64,000 bases of DNA from Agaricus subrufescens. Lineage: Eukaryota > Basidiomycota > Agaricomycetes > Agaricales > Agaricaceae. The position numbers and the translations under genes were made by a program. The stretch covers positions 1,795,894-1,859,893 of the forward strand of contig CM057063.1 in assembly GCA_029945375.1 (NCBI GenBank), given 5' to 3'. This document shows, piece by piece, positions 1-12,235 of the stretch. The notes beneath the pieces were generated by a model. It saw only the letters and a list, made by a program, of their open reading frames with translations. It had not been told where the DNA came from and ran no database searches. Within the stretch, counting starts at the first letter, position 1. Every line of letters starts with the position of its first letter.

Positions 1-410
1 TACTAGTGTAGGCGTGGCGATGGGTACAACTTATTCTGAGCATAACTTTATCAAGTCTAAATGAGGAGTGGGGTACCAGAGTTGATATCTCCAATGATTG
101 GTCGCCAGACACTCGCAGTATATTTGTATCATGATAAACCTTGAGGCCACCTCATTGTGATCGAAGACTTGAGATGCCTTGTGCTATGTAGCGCTAGGAT
201 CATCGGCCGCACTTTTAAGGCCCTCTCTATTTGCGTTGCATAGTCACCCCTCTCCCCTTAGTACGCATTTATGTCACAAGCAACCACGCCAGGTTGTGAG
301 GAAATTATCAACGCCGTTCAACATATCAATCAGGATGATATTATCATCGCGTAAATTCTCTCCGAATGTACTAGGAAACGCGGTATGGTTAACATATTCA
401 TTAAAGATTC
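1..410. other. Left flank with no firm gene
   Basis: This is the upstream flank of the GTPase gene. A possible acceptor AG lies just before the ATG at 411, so a short upstream exon could exist here, but no family-matching coding segment was recognised. Nothing else is supported. Confidence 0.4.
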
Positions 411-1507
411 ATGGGTCCAACCGGAGCTGGGAAGAGTTGTGTGAGTGCCTGGCCACTAATGGAGTCCTTCACTCTAATAGCCATTTCGTTACTGAGTCTG
501 CATTTGTCAGTTTATTGACCTCCTTACTAATGAGAAGGGAAAACGCGTAGGCCATAGTCTGAAATCAACAACAAAACAAGTTCAACCTACTCGAGTCTGG
601 CGACCAGGCTATGATGACCGCATAGTCCTTGTTGATACACCCGGTTTCGACGACACCAGTCGACCTGATATGGTGATCCTCCAGATTATTAGTGATTGGT
701 TGCAGAAGACGTGAGTCGTTTTAAAATCTTTGATATACAGCCAGATAAATTGGTACGGCCGCCAGGTACTCAAAAGAAGTCAGATTGAGCGGGCTTGTTT
801 ATCTGCATCGCATAACTGACGAGCGCATGGCTGGGTCTTCTCACAGAAATCTCCGTATGTTTGGGGAGTTGTGCGGTGATGTTGTTATGACGCAAGTCAG
901 ACTTGTGTCTACCATGTGGGAGAGTCGAGAGCCAAAAGTGGTTTTGGAAGGGAGAGAGCAGGAGTTACGGAATACATTTTGGAAATCTTTCATCGAAAAC
1001 GGTTCGAAAGTCGAGCGCCTTAAGGAAAGAAAGGCAGAAGAAGCCTGGCGAATCATCGATCAACTAATCGAAGACTGCAAAAAAAGAGATGCAGTCTTGC
1101 TACAAGAGGAGCTTGTTGAATTACAATTGCGACTCAATGAGACTTCCGCCGGCAAGACCGTATTTTCCTCCCTTCAGAAGCTCCTTTTTGAACAAAAGAC
1201 ACGATTGAAGTCGCTGATAGCCGAGGTAGAGAGACAAAACGACGAAAGGACAAGGAAAGAGCTGGAGAAGGAGTACGCAAAAATTGATGACATATTTCAA
1301 GAGACGTTCAAAGAGGCGGAGAAGATGAAGATCCCCCTTAAAAGGCGGTTCATGCTTCTCGTACAAGGAAAAAAAACTCGCGCAGTAAGCATACTTTCCT
1401 ATGATAAGACATCTTTTATTAATGTCTTGTTCAGAAAGGTATCAAGGTTCCGGAAGTCACTGCGAGACCCAGAGGTATGTAAAAAGCAGCCCAGAAGAAA
1501 CTTATAA
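411..1507 (+). CDS. AIG1-like P-loop GTPase with C-terminal coiled coil
   Basis: Three exons are read: 411-440, 511-710 and 766-1507, with introns of 70 and 55 bp in matching phases, giving about 323 aa. The first exon carries the Walker A/G1 motif GPTGAGKSC. The second carries the G3 motif VDTPGFDDT. The third has the family segment SGLVYLHRITDERM, a basic block and a long charged coiled coil (roughly residues 150-260). This layout is typical of expanded basidiomycete AIG1/septin-like P-loop proteins, which often sit near NACHT genes; their substrates are unknown. No disruption is visible. The N-terminus is unsure because motif G1 starts right at the ATG, so an upstream exon may be missing. 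It lies alone at the edge of a transposon-rich block. Function beyond GTP binding is inference. Confidence 0.75.
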
Positions 1508-2184
1508 ATAGTCTATTTTACTTCATCAATCAACCTTATGGCCTCTTATTTTTCTGGTTCACTTTCGACCGTCGTTCCAAAGATTTATGTCCCTCAACTT
1601 GATACTCAATCTTTACCAAAACCGATGGTAGATCAGTGTTTGGGAGTAGGATTAGTCTCTCTGTATATCCTGTATTGCAATCATTGAAGGAGTTCCGGTA
1701 CGAGTCAGGGAAATTCCCATGAAGTCGACTTCTATTTTTATCTCAGTCTATTTTGAACCTTCCTATTTACCGGACAACTATGGACAAGCAAGACAGGGAT
1801 AGTGATAACAGCTGTAATGGGATTTTCTCTTACAAGAATGTACGAGTATGAAACCAGTTACAGAAGTGCCGCCCTTGGCAGTTAGACACATGGCAGAGTG
1901 AGTAAAAACCCCTGATCGAGTATCAGTATGCGGGGGCACGGATGTCACACGTCACGTTACAAACTTGCCTGTCCCGGGCAGGGGGCTACCACCGGAAAAA
2001 TCCGTGACACCATCACCCCCCCACCTGTACCATTTTGCGTTCCGGGGTCACACCCCCAATTTGGCAGCCCCATCACAATTCCGGGGGCATTTGCCCATAT
2101 CAGGCAACGGGTGATAAGCGACCTCGTCGTCGCAGCTCATAACAATTTATACACTGTACTTACTTAGCTATAAATGATAGACTA
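1508..2184. other. Intergenic region with GC-rich segment
   Basis: No gene is recognised. About 400 bp of ordinary sequence follow the GTPase stop. From 1930 the composition turns C/G-rich with runs such as GGGGG and CCCCCCC, just outside the C-terminal end of the minus-strand transposon gene. A 79-codon open frame at 1928-2167 looks like a chance frame in this segment. Confidence 0.4.
1931..2022. repeat. Imperfect GC-rich inverted repeat, possible transposon end
   Basis: A G-run followed by GGATGTCAC at 1931-1948 is mirrored, with mismatches, by GTGACACCATCACCCCCCC ending near 2022. About 12 of 17 positions pair by eye. A second palindrome, CCTGTCCCGGGCAGG, lies between the arms. Since the transposon gene ends at 2185, this could be the terminal inverted-repeat zone of that element. 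I found no convincing partner at the other side, so this remains a suggestion. Confidence 0.3.
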
Positions 2185-5100
2185 TTACTTCTTTTTTTTC
2201 TTGGGTTGCGAGCGTGACCTCCCAATAGAGGTCTGTGAATAAGATGATCCCGCCCGTTTTCTCGTGGCTAGCAACTCTTGAATATCATCACTGTTAGGAA
2301 AGTTATTGTCCTTTCAATATTTCACCGTCACCTCGGGTGCAATCCCCATAGCAATTTCTTCTCTCTTTTCTATATGTGTTTTGACATATATTTCAAGGGG
2401 GATCTCGTGAATATCAGGGTGGTAGACTGCTAATTGGTGAGCGAAATTATACTTCCAGAATGTCACATATTGACCATCCGATTGCACAGGGCACAATTGG
2501 CAGTGGAGCAGGACATTTGTGCAAGGTGATGAAAGCGAATATTTGGCGGCACTGGCATAGCTCATTCTCGAGTAATGATAGTGGCAGTTTGAGATGACCA
2601 AGAGTGACTTTTCTTAGATTAACTGAGTGTTGCAAACACCTTCACATCCACACCAGCCACACAGATCTAGTCCAATCTATTAATAAACATCAGTTGTTAT
2701 TGCTCAATACATAGACAAACTTACTTTTGGATGGCCAGTAGAATTAGAAATATTTCTTTGTGCATATCTTTCAGATTCACTTTGCTCAAGCAAATATAAC
2801 ACGAAATCTGGCTTGGTGTTGGTATGCTTCTTGGTATAGTGTTTTCTGGTAGGTCTTTGAGATATATCTCATCTCCATTAGATGTATACGGCAGGCCAGG
2901 ACCTCCAACAGTAGGTAGAGATTGAATATATTGGAGACTAGGAGTCCCATCAAATCACACAGTAGACCAGAGTAGATCTTGTGCATCATGCATCTGTTGT
3001 TGTGAAACTTGCCAGGTTGGCATTTGATTGCCGTTCCTGATGATTGCAGGGGATATAGTGGCAAGAAAGCATGCATAGCGTTGAATGACAAAATCTTTCT
3101 GCGTAAAGGGTCCTGTACCTTTTGCTGAAAGACAAATATAGTCACCAGTCCAGTCCCAATAGCCTCTGGTACTTGATTCCATATTCAGCACTTGGATGTT
3201 GAGCTTGGTTTCCTTTGATACATTGCCTAATTTGGTCATTTTGATCGTAGATTGAATATATTTATCGTCCTTCTGCTGGAAGCTGAGAATTTCCACGATT
3301 GCGATACAGATTTTTTCTTGTGAGCGGACTAGCATAGCTGCTAAGTCTCTAGCTCTCACCAATTCCCCATTGCTACTGTCTTCAAAATCCACAACATTGA
3401 AAGGTTTGCAAATGGATTCCTCAAATGTGACACCCCGGGCTCGAAGTGGCCATGTAGTTGATTTCCGTGCCCAGTCTGGGGACAAATAAGTGGAGACAAG
3501 AGAAGAGATGGTCTGCTTGCAACCATCTATTGTAAGAAAATAAGGAGGATGCATGGCATCCTCATCTCTGTCTTCAGTTCTCGGATCCCCAGATTTATCC
3601 CAATCATCAATGTAGCCCTCAATAACAGGCAAATCTCTTGCATCAACAGTGGCATGATTATCAGAGTCAATGTCATCGGTTGCAGGAGGTTGTAAAATGT
3701 TCTCATCGCTATCTTGTGATAGCAGAATATTATTTTGATCACGACCAAGAGGATTGATGTGATCAACTCCAGGATGTGAAAAGATTTCCGTGAAATCTGA
3801 ATTGACTGTCCCCTTAGATAGTTCCTTATTGAGAATGTCCTCTGCCTGTTGATGTCCAGCATTGTACTCCTGTTTGATATTCACAGACATGACGTCAACA
3901 TCACTGAGCCAAGATTTTGGATTAATGTGGTCAATGCCATACATGCCAGTGAGATTACGCCGTATGTAACCACACTCAACTTCGGGATAATGACCAAATA
4001 TTGCATTGACCTCAGCGGCGATAGCAAGACGCATGGAAAGGAGAAGAATATCAAAGTTCCGTGCATGATCCTGGGTATGGGCATTCGAAAAAACACCCTC
4101 CAGGCAATCTGTCCCTTCAAAAAGAACATAGTATTCCATAGGCTCACCTCGCTCTTGACTGATGATTTGCAAATGAGCTGTTGTGAAAATAATATTTTTC
4201 ACAATAGCCTTGTATCAGCATATAGAGCAGAGGTCATAAACTCTGATTTGTGAGCACAGTAAAGGGCCATGATGAGATGTGAATATGTAGACAGTGATTG
4301 GATTTGTTGCAATAGGGACATTGAGACATCGATAAAAGGGAATAAAAAAAAACAATAGACTTTGGCAATGAAAAATACATGCCGAAATCTATTGTTAATA
4401 GAGGGAGGATGATTTCCTACGTCTCTCTGATTTTTTTGCAAATCATAGAGACTCTGTAGTAAATTGATGGCTTTTGGTACATTTTGCTTGTCAGTGGGAT
4501 TCAGAAGCGATACAGCCTTTTCAGGCATCATACCATCCAACTCCTTCAAGCTGTCAAGAATGTCCATACTGCTTATATGTAATGATCCAACTTGGAAACC
4601 CGAAGGAGATCAAAGCGCAGTTGCCATTTGCTTGATCGTATGCTTTGGATCAGATGTGCTGATGATCCCATATGGACCAGTTTAGCAATTGAAGCCATGG
4701 AGATCATATAATATTTGACCGAGTGGAGTATTCCGATCAAGCTCCTGTGTCATGCAAAGGAATGTGCGAGCAAAGCACAATGAAGATTCGCCATCTGTTG
4801 CAATTGACATGATTGGCCCATGTCTCCGCTCGCCATCTGGACTCTCCCTGTATTCCACAAGGAAGTCCCATAAAATGTTCGCGAGAGCAAAACCTTTCTC
4901 GGCTTTGCAAGACCCTGATAATATGACTGGAACGGGGTAGTAGTTTTCATTGGCTGTTATAGGTGCGAGAGCAATAACGGTGCCATCCTTGGCAAAATGA
5001 CATGGGTCTGTATCATTCTGTAAATGTGCCTTGATTTGATTAATATCTCCAATGTTGCTGATCTTTGTATCTAGCTCCCCAATGTGCTCTCGACAGAAAC

Positions 5101-5253
5101 CAACCACACAGCCCTGGTGGTGATCATATCGGGCCACTTCCTCAATTGCAATACCATCAACCATCAAACATTGACCAATGGCTGCAACTGAAAGTGGTTT
5201 GCGACCACACTGTTACGGCCCCAGCCATTTTACGCGTGAAAATATATGTTTAA
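2185..5253 (-). pseudogene. Decayed basidiomycete DNA-transposon protein, C-terminal two thirds
   Basis: Reading down the minus strand, family landmarks appear in order: VDGIAIEE (near 5160) followed by GFCREH; SIATDGESS (near 4800); SDPKHTIK (near 4650); SLLQQIQSLST (near 4300); GTDCLEGVF...ARNFD (near 4050); IDHINPKSW (near 3920); a C-terminal Cys/His patch CQLCP (near 2500); and a basic KKKKK tail ending at the stop at 2185. The open frame 2955-4202 is the largest intact block. In-frame stops (for example TGA at 4610-4612, expected CGA) and broken junctions show decay. The protein starts abruptly near the TGTTACGG boundary at 5211, so the N-terminal third is missing. The motif order (Asp near a DGIA box, an xDG box, DPxH, a late LE motif) resembles P-superfamily transposases, but that relation is inference. 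Many relatives occur in Agaricomycete genomes. Confidence 0.65.
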
Positions 5254-6652
5254 TGCGGTTAGGTGTATGTATTAAGTTTGAGAATGAACAATCGATCACC
5301 CAGTTAGAGATAATCTCAGTCAAGGACATGTGTGAAGAGAGGTTGACCTAGGGGACAGTCGAGATTGCATCTGCGATTCCTAGCAGGAAAACTGTACTGC
5401 TAGGGGAAATATAATCGTGTTCAAGGACTTTAAAACGGAAGTCTCGAGGCTGAGTCTAGGGAGACTTTATTGGGAATTATCATCGGGACTGGCTATGGGA
5501 TGGCTCGAGGACTTAGCGGAACGCAGTTCCTTCAGCGGACCTTATGCTAAACCGAACCTATAACTACTACCTGCCTAATAAGGAAAGGGCTAGGAAGTAG
5601 ACAACTTACACATGTCGAGACTGAATTAACCTGAAGCGAGACTGTTGGAATTGTCGGTCAAGACTCTGGATCAGGCAGTAATAGTGATAATCTCGAAGCA
5701 ACTAAAGGTGAGATAGAAGCGTAGTCTAATCGAGGACATCTTATCGATGGGATAATCAGTGGGGGATGCGCCTCGAGAGTTTCTAGACTAGGGTTTAGGG
5801 TTGGAAGCTCATTAGCCAATGAGGAGCAGGAGATTAGACAAGTGTGATGTTCGGTCGAGGAGACTGAATAGTCGAGACTGTTGATTGGTGGAGAAAGATG
5901 AGTCAAGGAGACTATACCCATTCAGTGCTGGATATGGACTTGGTTATCTGTTTCATATTTGTTTATTTTGTCTCAGTTTTTTATTGTGTATTGTATATAG
6001 TCGCCAGTCAAGGACGAGGTTCAGGATCAAATCTTTGCCCAAGCGCTGTGCAAGTGAAATCGAGTTTGGTTAAACTTTGCAGTGTTCTAAGCATTTCTTA
6101 AAGTTCTTTCTCAACTCAGAAGGACTTGTGTTCTGCTCGAGAGAGTATCTTCACTGGTCTAATAGGATCGTGATAGCATTTGGTGCTAGCTCAACTTGTC
6201 TTGCAGTCTGTCTCAAAGCACGAAGGCAGGTCAAGGCTCTCCGAGTTTGTTGAGGCATCACTAGGGTGGACTCACTACCCCTCCTAGATAGGTGTCTAAC
6301 CCATTCTATTGAGGACAGTCATTGTGAGCTTAGCCACTCATCATGAAGGTTCTAATCAAAATGGCATAGGTCTGGAAGAGGTCTCTATTCAGTTGAGACT
6401 TGTTTCACATTTCTATTCTACCCCTATTTTCATTTAATACTTAATCGAGACACTTACTTTCACTTTCTTTCTGATTTATTCTCCCCATGAACCGCACTCG
6501 AGACTCAGTGTAATTCAAAGGGTTGCATTCGCATTCGATTTTATATTTTTTTATATTTTATTTTCCACATTTACACCAATTTAGTCTCTTCACTGGGGTT
6601 TGTCATCATCAGTACATTCAAGTAGGCCCTGTATTTTTTGTAGTAATTCAAT
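5211..6652. repeat. Non-coding orphan repeat segment, LTR-like left edge
   Basis: This 1.44-kb stretch separates the left transposon pseudogene from the LTR retroelement. Its left edge reads TGTTACGGCCCC exactly where transposon coding homology stops, which looks like an LTR terminus. No matching CA end or target duplication was found. The sequence repeats the word TCGAGACT and close variants many times (for example near 5612, 5872, 6446 and 6500). There are no credible coding frames. It may be an old LTR or non-autonomous element cut by later insertions. Confidence 0.4.
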
Positions 6653-6945
6653 TGTTATGATCTATTTTCACTTCCGTCCCCTGACCCAGGACCATATGCT
6701 ACCACTTCCTTATCTGTGTACTTGTCTCCCATGTTTACTCAGCACTGTTCTCATCGTTAGTCAGACACCTCGGGTATACTCACTCAGCCCGACTTCTACT
6801 TCTATTATTAGGTAGTCAACTCCTCTATAAGTAGCGTAGTTATACTCTGTATTTCCTTACGCTTTACCAACTCGCTATTTTCCCTTATCGCCCTCAAGCC
6901 TTTGCCTTAGTTGCAACCTGAGCTACTCGCTATAAGGTCGTAACA
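6653..6945 (+). repeat. 5' LTR
   Basis: It starts TGTTATGATC and ends GGTCGTAACA. It matches 13206-13498 at full length without gaps. All of the roughly 12 differences are transitions. Confidence 0.95.
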
Positions 6946-6947
6946 TT

Positions 6948-6960
6948 TGGTAAAGCGTCG
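6948..6960 (+). other. Candidate primer-binding site
   Basis: TGGTAAAGCGTCG begins two bases after the 5' LTR. The leading TGG would pair with the CCA end of a tRNA primer, and the position is standard for Ty3/gypsy elements. The tRNA was not identified. Confidence 0.6.
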
Positions 6961-7023
6961 TAAAGCTCACCTTGCAGAAAGACCTCTAGTCATTGAGGCA
7001 GGAAACTGCGACAGGCTCAGTAT

Positions 7024-8154
7024 ATGAGCACAGACAACACAGAACTTTTCGGAATCAATTTTGAAACAGTTTTCTTCGAAGGACACCGAAGTGGAAACAG
7101 ATTTGAAACCCTCAGACACGAGGAAGACCAGGAAACTGAACCCCCATCCGAGAACAACGAACAAGAACCAGAAGAACCAGACCCAGAACAAATACCGAAG
7201 AACACACCACTCGATGAAGACCTAAACCAACTAGCAAAAGAACTCGAAGAACTAGAACTAAGAGAAATGGCAAACAACAACACCGAAATCAAATCCACCA
7301 ACGCAATTAACCACAAGGATGTCATGGAACCAGGATTTTTCCATGGGGAAAGGAACAAATTTAACGACTGGTGGAGAGGAATGGAAATTTTCCTCAAATT
7401 TAGCAAATATGACAACGTGGATTCAAAGATACTCCTTGTCACCAACCGCCTGAGAGGAGAGATCCCAGGATGGTTCGCCAAACAATGGGAGGATAAGATT
7501 ATCAAAGGAGATGACACCACAGACTGGAAAGTCTTTGCCGAAGAAATCGTGGACGCCTTTTCACCCAGAAATGAGCAGCAGATTGCTAAAGACAAGATTG
7601 AATCTTTCAAACAAGGAAATCTTCACACCAACGACTTCCTTGTCAAATTCACCGCCCTTGTCCATCAATCTAAATCTAGTGAAGACCACGCGCTCTACCT
7701 CCTGAAACAACACACCAGATCAGACATCATCCACACTATTTTGGGATATCCCCCAAATGCCATCCCCACCACCCTTAAAGGATGGATCGCCGCCATTGGA
7801 TCCATTGGAAAAGGATGGGAGGACACTGAAAGACGACGAAGCAACCATCGCACCGCTACTGGAGTAACTTACGGAGGAAACGGACAACCCATGGAGATCG
7901 GAGCCAGAAAATTGGAATGGTCTATGGACAGAAAACCCAAATGTCTCAAATGTGGCAAATATGGCCACATCAAGAAAGAATGCCGGAATGGAGGATATAA
8001 ATCCAACATCAAATGCTACAATTGCAGCAAGCTGGGCCATATCGCTAAAATCTGCCGAAGCCCCAAGAAACAAACCAAGATTCGTGCCATCACCACCAGA
8101 GAAGAAGGAACAGCTGAAGAAACCCAACAGGATTTTCCCAAAGGTTCGGAGTAG
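7024..8154 (+). CDS. Retrotransposon Gag with two CCHC zinc knuckles
   Basis: An uninterrupted 376-codon frame. The N-terminal 80 residues are acidic. A retrotrans_gag core follows (FNDWWRGMEIFLKF near residue 115 and GWFAKQWED near 150). Two zinc knuckles lie near the C-terminus, CLKCGKYGHIKKEC and CYNCSKLGHIAKIC, both fitting CX2CX4HX4C. Gag builds the virus-like particle and packages RNA. Pol lies in the -1 frame relative to gag and overlaps its last 37 bases. No canonical X-XXY-YYZ slippery heptamer was found there. Gag has no stop, in contrast with pol. Confidence 0.9.
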   Translation: MSTDNTELFGINFETVFFEGHRSGNRFETLRHEEDQETEPPSENNEQEPEEPDPEQIPKNTPLDEDLNQLAKELEELELREMANNNTEIKSTNAINHKDVMEPGFFHGERNKFNDWWRGMEIFLKFSKYDNVDSKILLVTNRLRGEIPGWFAKQWEDKIIKGDDTTDWKVFAEEIVDAFSPRNEQQIAKDKIESFKQGNLHTNDFLVKFTALVHQSKSSEDHALYLLKQHTRSDIIHTILGYPPNAIPTTLKGWIAAIGSIGKGWEDTERRRSNHRTATGVTYGGNGQPMEIGARKLEWSMDRKPKCLKCGKYGHIKKECRNGGYKSNIKCYNCSKLGHIAKICRSPKKQTKIRAITTREEGTAEETQQDFPKGSE

Positions 8155-8156
8155 GC

Positions 8157-11100
8157 ATGAACTCACGAACCAATGTATCTAGCCATATGAGAAATCGATA
8201 TATTTGCCCTCAGAAACGACTAGGAGTGCAGGAGTTAATACTCAAGCCCGAAATCACCAAACCCAATGGAGAAACGTTCCAAGCCAAAACAATGCTCGAC
8301 TCTGGATGCACCCACACTTGCATCAACAAATGAACCGTCTATAAACAGAGAATCCCCACCCATAAACTTGATCACCCCATTCTGGCAACCAACGCCGACG
8401 GAACCCCAAGCGGAAAAGAACCCATCACCAAATTCGTCAACCTGGACCTAAACATAGAAGGACATCAAGAAACCATCGACGTGGTAGTAGCCGAATTGGA
8501 CTCGGCAGACATCTTTATTGGACATGACTGGCTAACCAAACACAACCCAGAAATCGACTGGAATTGAGGAACTGTAACATTCTCAAGATGTCCACCCGAA
8601 TGCTCAATCAAACACACCAATTTCTCACTCCCAGAACACTTACGATGCCTCCAAACCAAATGGGAAGACTTTGAGGAAGAAAAAGAACCTGATCCAACTA
8701 ATCCCCTCGACCTACCAGACTACATGAGACCCTACACCCACCTTTTTAACAAAAAGAACTTCGACAAACTTCCAGAACGAGCTCAATGGGACCACAAGGT
8801 GAACCTACTACCGGACGCCCCCAACAAGATCGACGCAAAAGTCTATGAAATGACCCCGAAAGAAGAAATCGAACTCAATAAATTCCTAGACGAGAATCTC
8901 ACTACCAAACGCATCCAACCCTCTAAGAGCCCCTACGCCGCCCCATGCTTCTTTGTACCCAAAAAGGATGGCTTGCTAAGGCTATGCCAGGACTATCGCA
9001 AACTTAACATGGTTACCATAAAGGACAAAACTCCCTTACCACTAATCAGCAAAGTCATCGGAAAGCTGAAACATGCCAAATATTTTAACAAACTCGACAT
9101 CATCTGGGGTTACAACAATGTACAAATCAAAGAAGGAGATGAATGGAAAGGTGCCATCCTCACTAATCGTGGACTTTTCGAGCCAACGGTAATGTTTTTT
9201 GGAATGTGCAACTCACCAGCCACCTTCTCTCGCTGGATGACCACCATCTTCCGAGAAATGATCCAGGACGGTTCACTAGTCAACTATATCGACGACTTCG
9301 CCATCCCGGCCGACTCCCTGGCTGAATTGGAAGATCAAACGCTGCAATTCCTAAAAATAGTGGACGAGAATAACCTGTGTTTCAAACAAACCAAATGCGA
9401 GTTCAATGCAACCCAAATCTCGATGCTTGGAATGGTCATTGGCGACAGTCAAGCAAGCATGGAAACTGAAAAGGTCGAATCAGTTTGAAACTGGAAAATG
9501 CCCACCTGCATAAAGGACATTGAACGGTTTATTGGCTTCGCAAATTTCTATCGACAATTCATTCAAGACTTTAGCACTCTCGCTGCGCCGCTCAATGCCT
9601 TGAAGGGAGGTAAGATACCAAAACCCTGGAAATGGACTGCCGAAGAACAAAACGCCTTTGAAGCCATCAAAACCGCCATCACCAGTGAACCCATCCTAGC
9701 CCTACCAGACAACAAAGGAAAATTCAGACTCAAAACTGACGCTTCTAACGTAGGAATTGGAGCAGTCCTATCTCAAGAACAAGAAGGAAAATGGCACCCG
9801 ATTGCGTATATGTCCAAAGCCCTCACCGACGCAGAAAAGAACTACGAGATCTACGACAAAGAACTCCTTGCCATAGTCAAAGCAATCAAAAACTGGAGAC
9901 ACTACCTGCTGGACGCCAAACATCAATTCGAAATCTGGACCGACCACAAAAACCTCAAATATTTCCACGAACCACAAAAATTGAACGCCTGACAGGCCCA
10001 ATGGTATCTCATGCTCCAAGAATACGACTATTTACTCCAACACATCCCCGGCAAAACCAACGTCAAAGCTGACATCTTATCCAGACTCTTCAGACACGAA
10101 AACCCCAAAGAAGAAACTCAAATTGAGATGTTCAAAGACTGCATAATCCTATGAACTCTATCCAAAATTCCCACCTCACTGGAAACCACCTTGCTCCTAA
10201 ACTGAAACTTCTCCATCTCTGCGGATCCTGATACCCTGAAACAAATTAGCAACTCTCACCATCAAGAACACCACGTCACCCAGGAAAGAAACAAAAGACC
10301 CGACCAATTCTGGGAAGAAAACGGTATCACCTACCAAAACGGAAAAATTTATGTACCTGACGAACCCAAACTGCGGGAGTCTATACTTTCAGACCACCAT
10401 GACCCACCCGACATCGGACACCCAGGATCTTACCACATGCTTGAACTTGTAAAACGAACCTTTTGGTAGCCCACGATCAAAATGGATGTCAAAAGATTTG
10501 TGAAAGGATGCACCGAATGCCAGAAAAACAAAATAAATCGCCAACCCAGTCACATGCCCCTCAAACCGCTACCCGTCCCCGAAGTACCATGGCAAGAAAT
10601 ATCCATAGACTTGATCGGCCCCTTACCCAAGTCCGAGGACCATGACACCATACTCGTAATAGTCAACCGTTTCTCTAAAATGATCCACCTCATTCCCACC
10701 GAAACTTCTCTCACGTCGAGACAACTGGCCGAGATTTACAAGAAAGACATCTGGCGCATACACGGAATACCCAAGCGCATTATTAGCGACAGAGGCCCTC
10801 AGTTTGCCTCCAAATTTATGAAAGAATTATGCTCCGCTCTAGGGATTGAAAGGAATCTATCCACTGCCTACCATCCCCAAACCGACAGCCAAACTGAAAG
10901 GATTAACCAGGAGGTTGAATCTTACCTACGAAACTTCGTCAACTACAAGCAAAATGACTGGGCAAAATGGCTTCCCACTGCGGAATTCCAATACAATGAC
11001 AAAACCCACGCCGCGACCAAGCAAACCCCATTCTTCCTCACATATGGCATCCACCCGTGGAAAGGAAACCTAACCGTTAATTCAGATAACCCCCTAGCCA

Positions 11101-11642
11101 ACGCATTCACCGCAGAATTAGAAAAGACCCGAAACGAAGCACGAGCAGCACTAGAAGAATACAACTCCACCATGTCCAAACGCGGAAATCTGAAACAGCA
11201 AAAGAACCCCTTATCCAAAGGAGACTTTGTCTTCCTAGAAGCAACAAACGTATGATCAAATCGCCCTTTGGGAAAATTCGACAACAAGCGATATGGACCT
11301 TTCGAAATTCTAGAACCCATTGGAGAAACCTCGTTCCATCTAAAATTACCTGAAACTTGGGCCATACACAACGTTTTCCACTCATTGCTTCTCACCAAAT
11401 TCAACGAACCCGAATTCAACTGCCAAAAAACTCCACCTCCACCCCCTCCGGATATTATTAACAACGAAGAAGAATACAAGGTGGAAGAAATCCATGGACA
11501 TAGGAAAAAAGGCCGAGGAACTCAATACCTGGTACACTGGAAAGGATACAACAACTCCGAGAATACGTGGCAATCCGCAGCCGACCTTGAGAACGCACAA
11601 GACCTTCTGTCCAAATATAGGAAACACAACAACCTCCTGTGA
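8157..11642 (+). pseudogene. Pol polyprotein broken by eight stops (PR-RT-RH-IN-chromodomain)
   Basis: One frame can be followed throughout, in the -1 frame relative to gag. Protease shows MLDSGCT near 8300. Reverse transcriptase shows VPKKDG, LCQDYRKLN and the catalytic box NYIDDF near 9290. RNase H shows LKTDAS and WTDHKNLKYF. Integrase shows CTECQ, the DDE core (IDLIGPLP, ISDRGPQFAS) and TAYHPQTDSQTERINQ. A chromodomain (YLVHWKGYNNSENTW) lies near 11530-11600. Eight in-frame stops lie at 8331, 8565, 9486, 9990, 10152, 10203, 10467 and 11253: seven TGA and one TAG. Each is one C-to-T or G-to-A step from Arg CGA, Trp TGG or Gln CAG. Catalytic residues are otherwise preserved, which implies recent decay. 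Confidence 0.9.
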
Positions 11643-11706
11643 TACAAAAGGAAAACCACCACACACCTACCGGTATAGCATCGTCTATGGGTTCAAAGAA
11701 GACATC

Positions 11707-12111
11707 ATGAACACCCAAAACACCGCCGAAACCCTCACCACCACCGAACAAGAGGCCTACCACAACCTCATCATCGACTTGTTCCGGAGCTCTGCCAAGC
11801 GAGAGCTCATCGAAATCTACAGTGCAGTAACGGATGTGGACAACCGTTACGCCCACACATATGTCCCACTCATCTACGACCGACCAAAAGGGGTAAACGC
11901 CCCAAACAAAGAAGAAAAGGAGCACATGGTGAAGGTCATGAGGAAGGAGAGACAGCTGATCAAGAAGATCATGAGGAAGTTGCGGTTGATGGAGGACAAA
12001 TTGAAAGATCTCACCAAGGAGATTAACCCAAATGCCCATGGATGGGCCGCAAATGGAACATGGGGAGATGGTTGGGAAGCACCGGCTGAAGAAAACAACC
12101 AGCAACAGTAG
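11707..12111 (+). CDS. Retroelement ORF3, unknown, charged coiled-coil protein
   Basis: A 134-aa open frame lies 64 bp after the pol stop, in a different frame from pol, inside the retrotransposon. The C-terminal half is lysine- and arginine-rich (EEKEHMVKVMRKERQLIKK) and likely a coiled coil. The tail is Trp/Gly/Asn-rich. I recognise no domain. It has no nonsense change although pol beside it has eight, so it may have its own role or simply have escaped. A start at the ATG at 11707 is the simplest choice; the frame stays open further upstream, into the chromodomain region. Confidence 0.55.
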   Translation: MNTQNTAETLTTTEQEAYHNLIIDLFRSSAKRELIEIYSAVTDVDNRYAHTYVPLIYDRPKGVNAPNKEEKEHMVKVMRKERQLIKKIMRKLRLMEDKLKDLTKEINPNAHGWAANGTWGDGWEAPAEENNQQQ

Positions 12112-12235
12112 GAGTTGCCTAATAGAGGAGGAATAATATAAAAAACCAGACCGTTTTCTTCGTCTCTCTCATTCTTCACTGCCCAACATTGCACTCACTA
12201 CTCTATATGCCCCCCTGCTTGAACTCCTAGCCAAC

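Noticed and set aside
1928..2167. 79-aa plus-strand protein
   Set aside because: It lies in a GC-rich inverted-repeat zone, has no family resemblance and is likely a chance frame.
8118..8157. Programmed -1 frameshift between gag and pol
   Set aside because: The -1 arrangement is real, but no X-XXY-YYZ heptamer in the correct register was found in the overlap, so no specific site is claimed.
8331..11255. TGA in pol read as tryptophan
   Set aside because: Several TGA sites align with conserved Arg (CGA) positions, one stop is TAG, and the host genes use TGA as a stop (for example CAP2, CYP10 and TEA). Deamination explains all sites more simply.
10943..12105. Minus-strand frames across the retroelement
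   Set aside because: Long hydrophobic frames opposite pol and ORF3 mirror the codon bias of the sense strand; no motifs.
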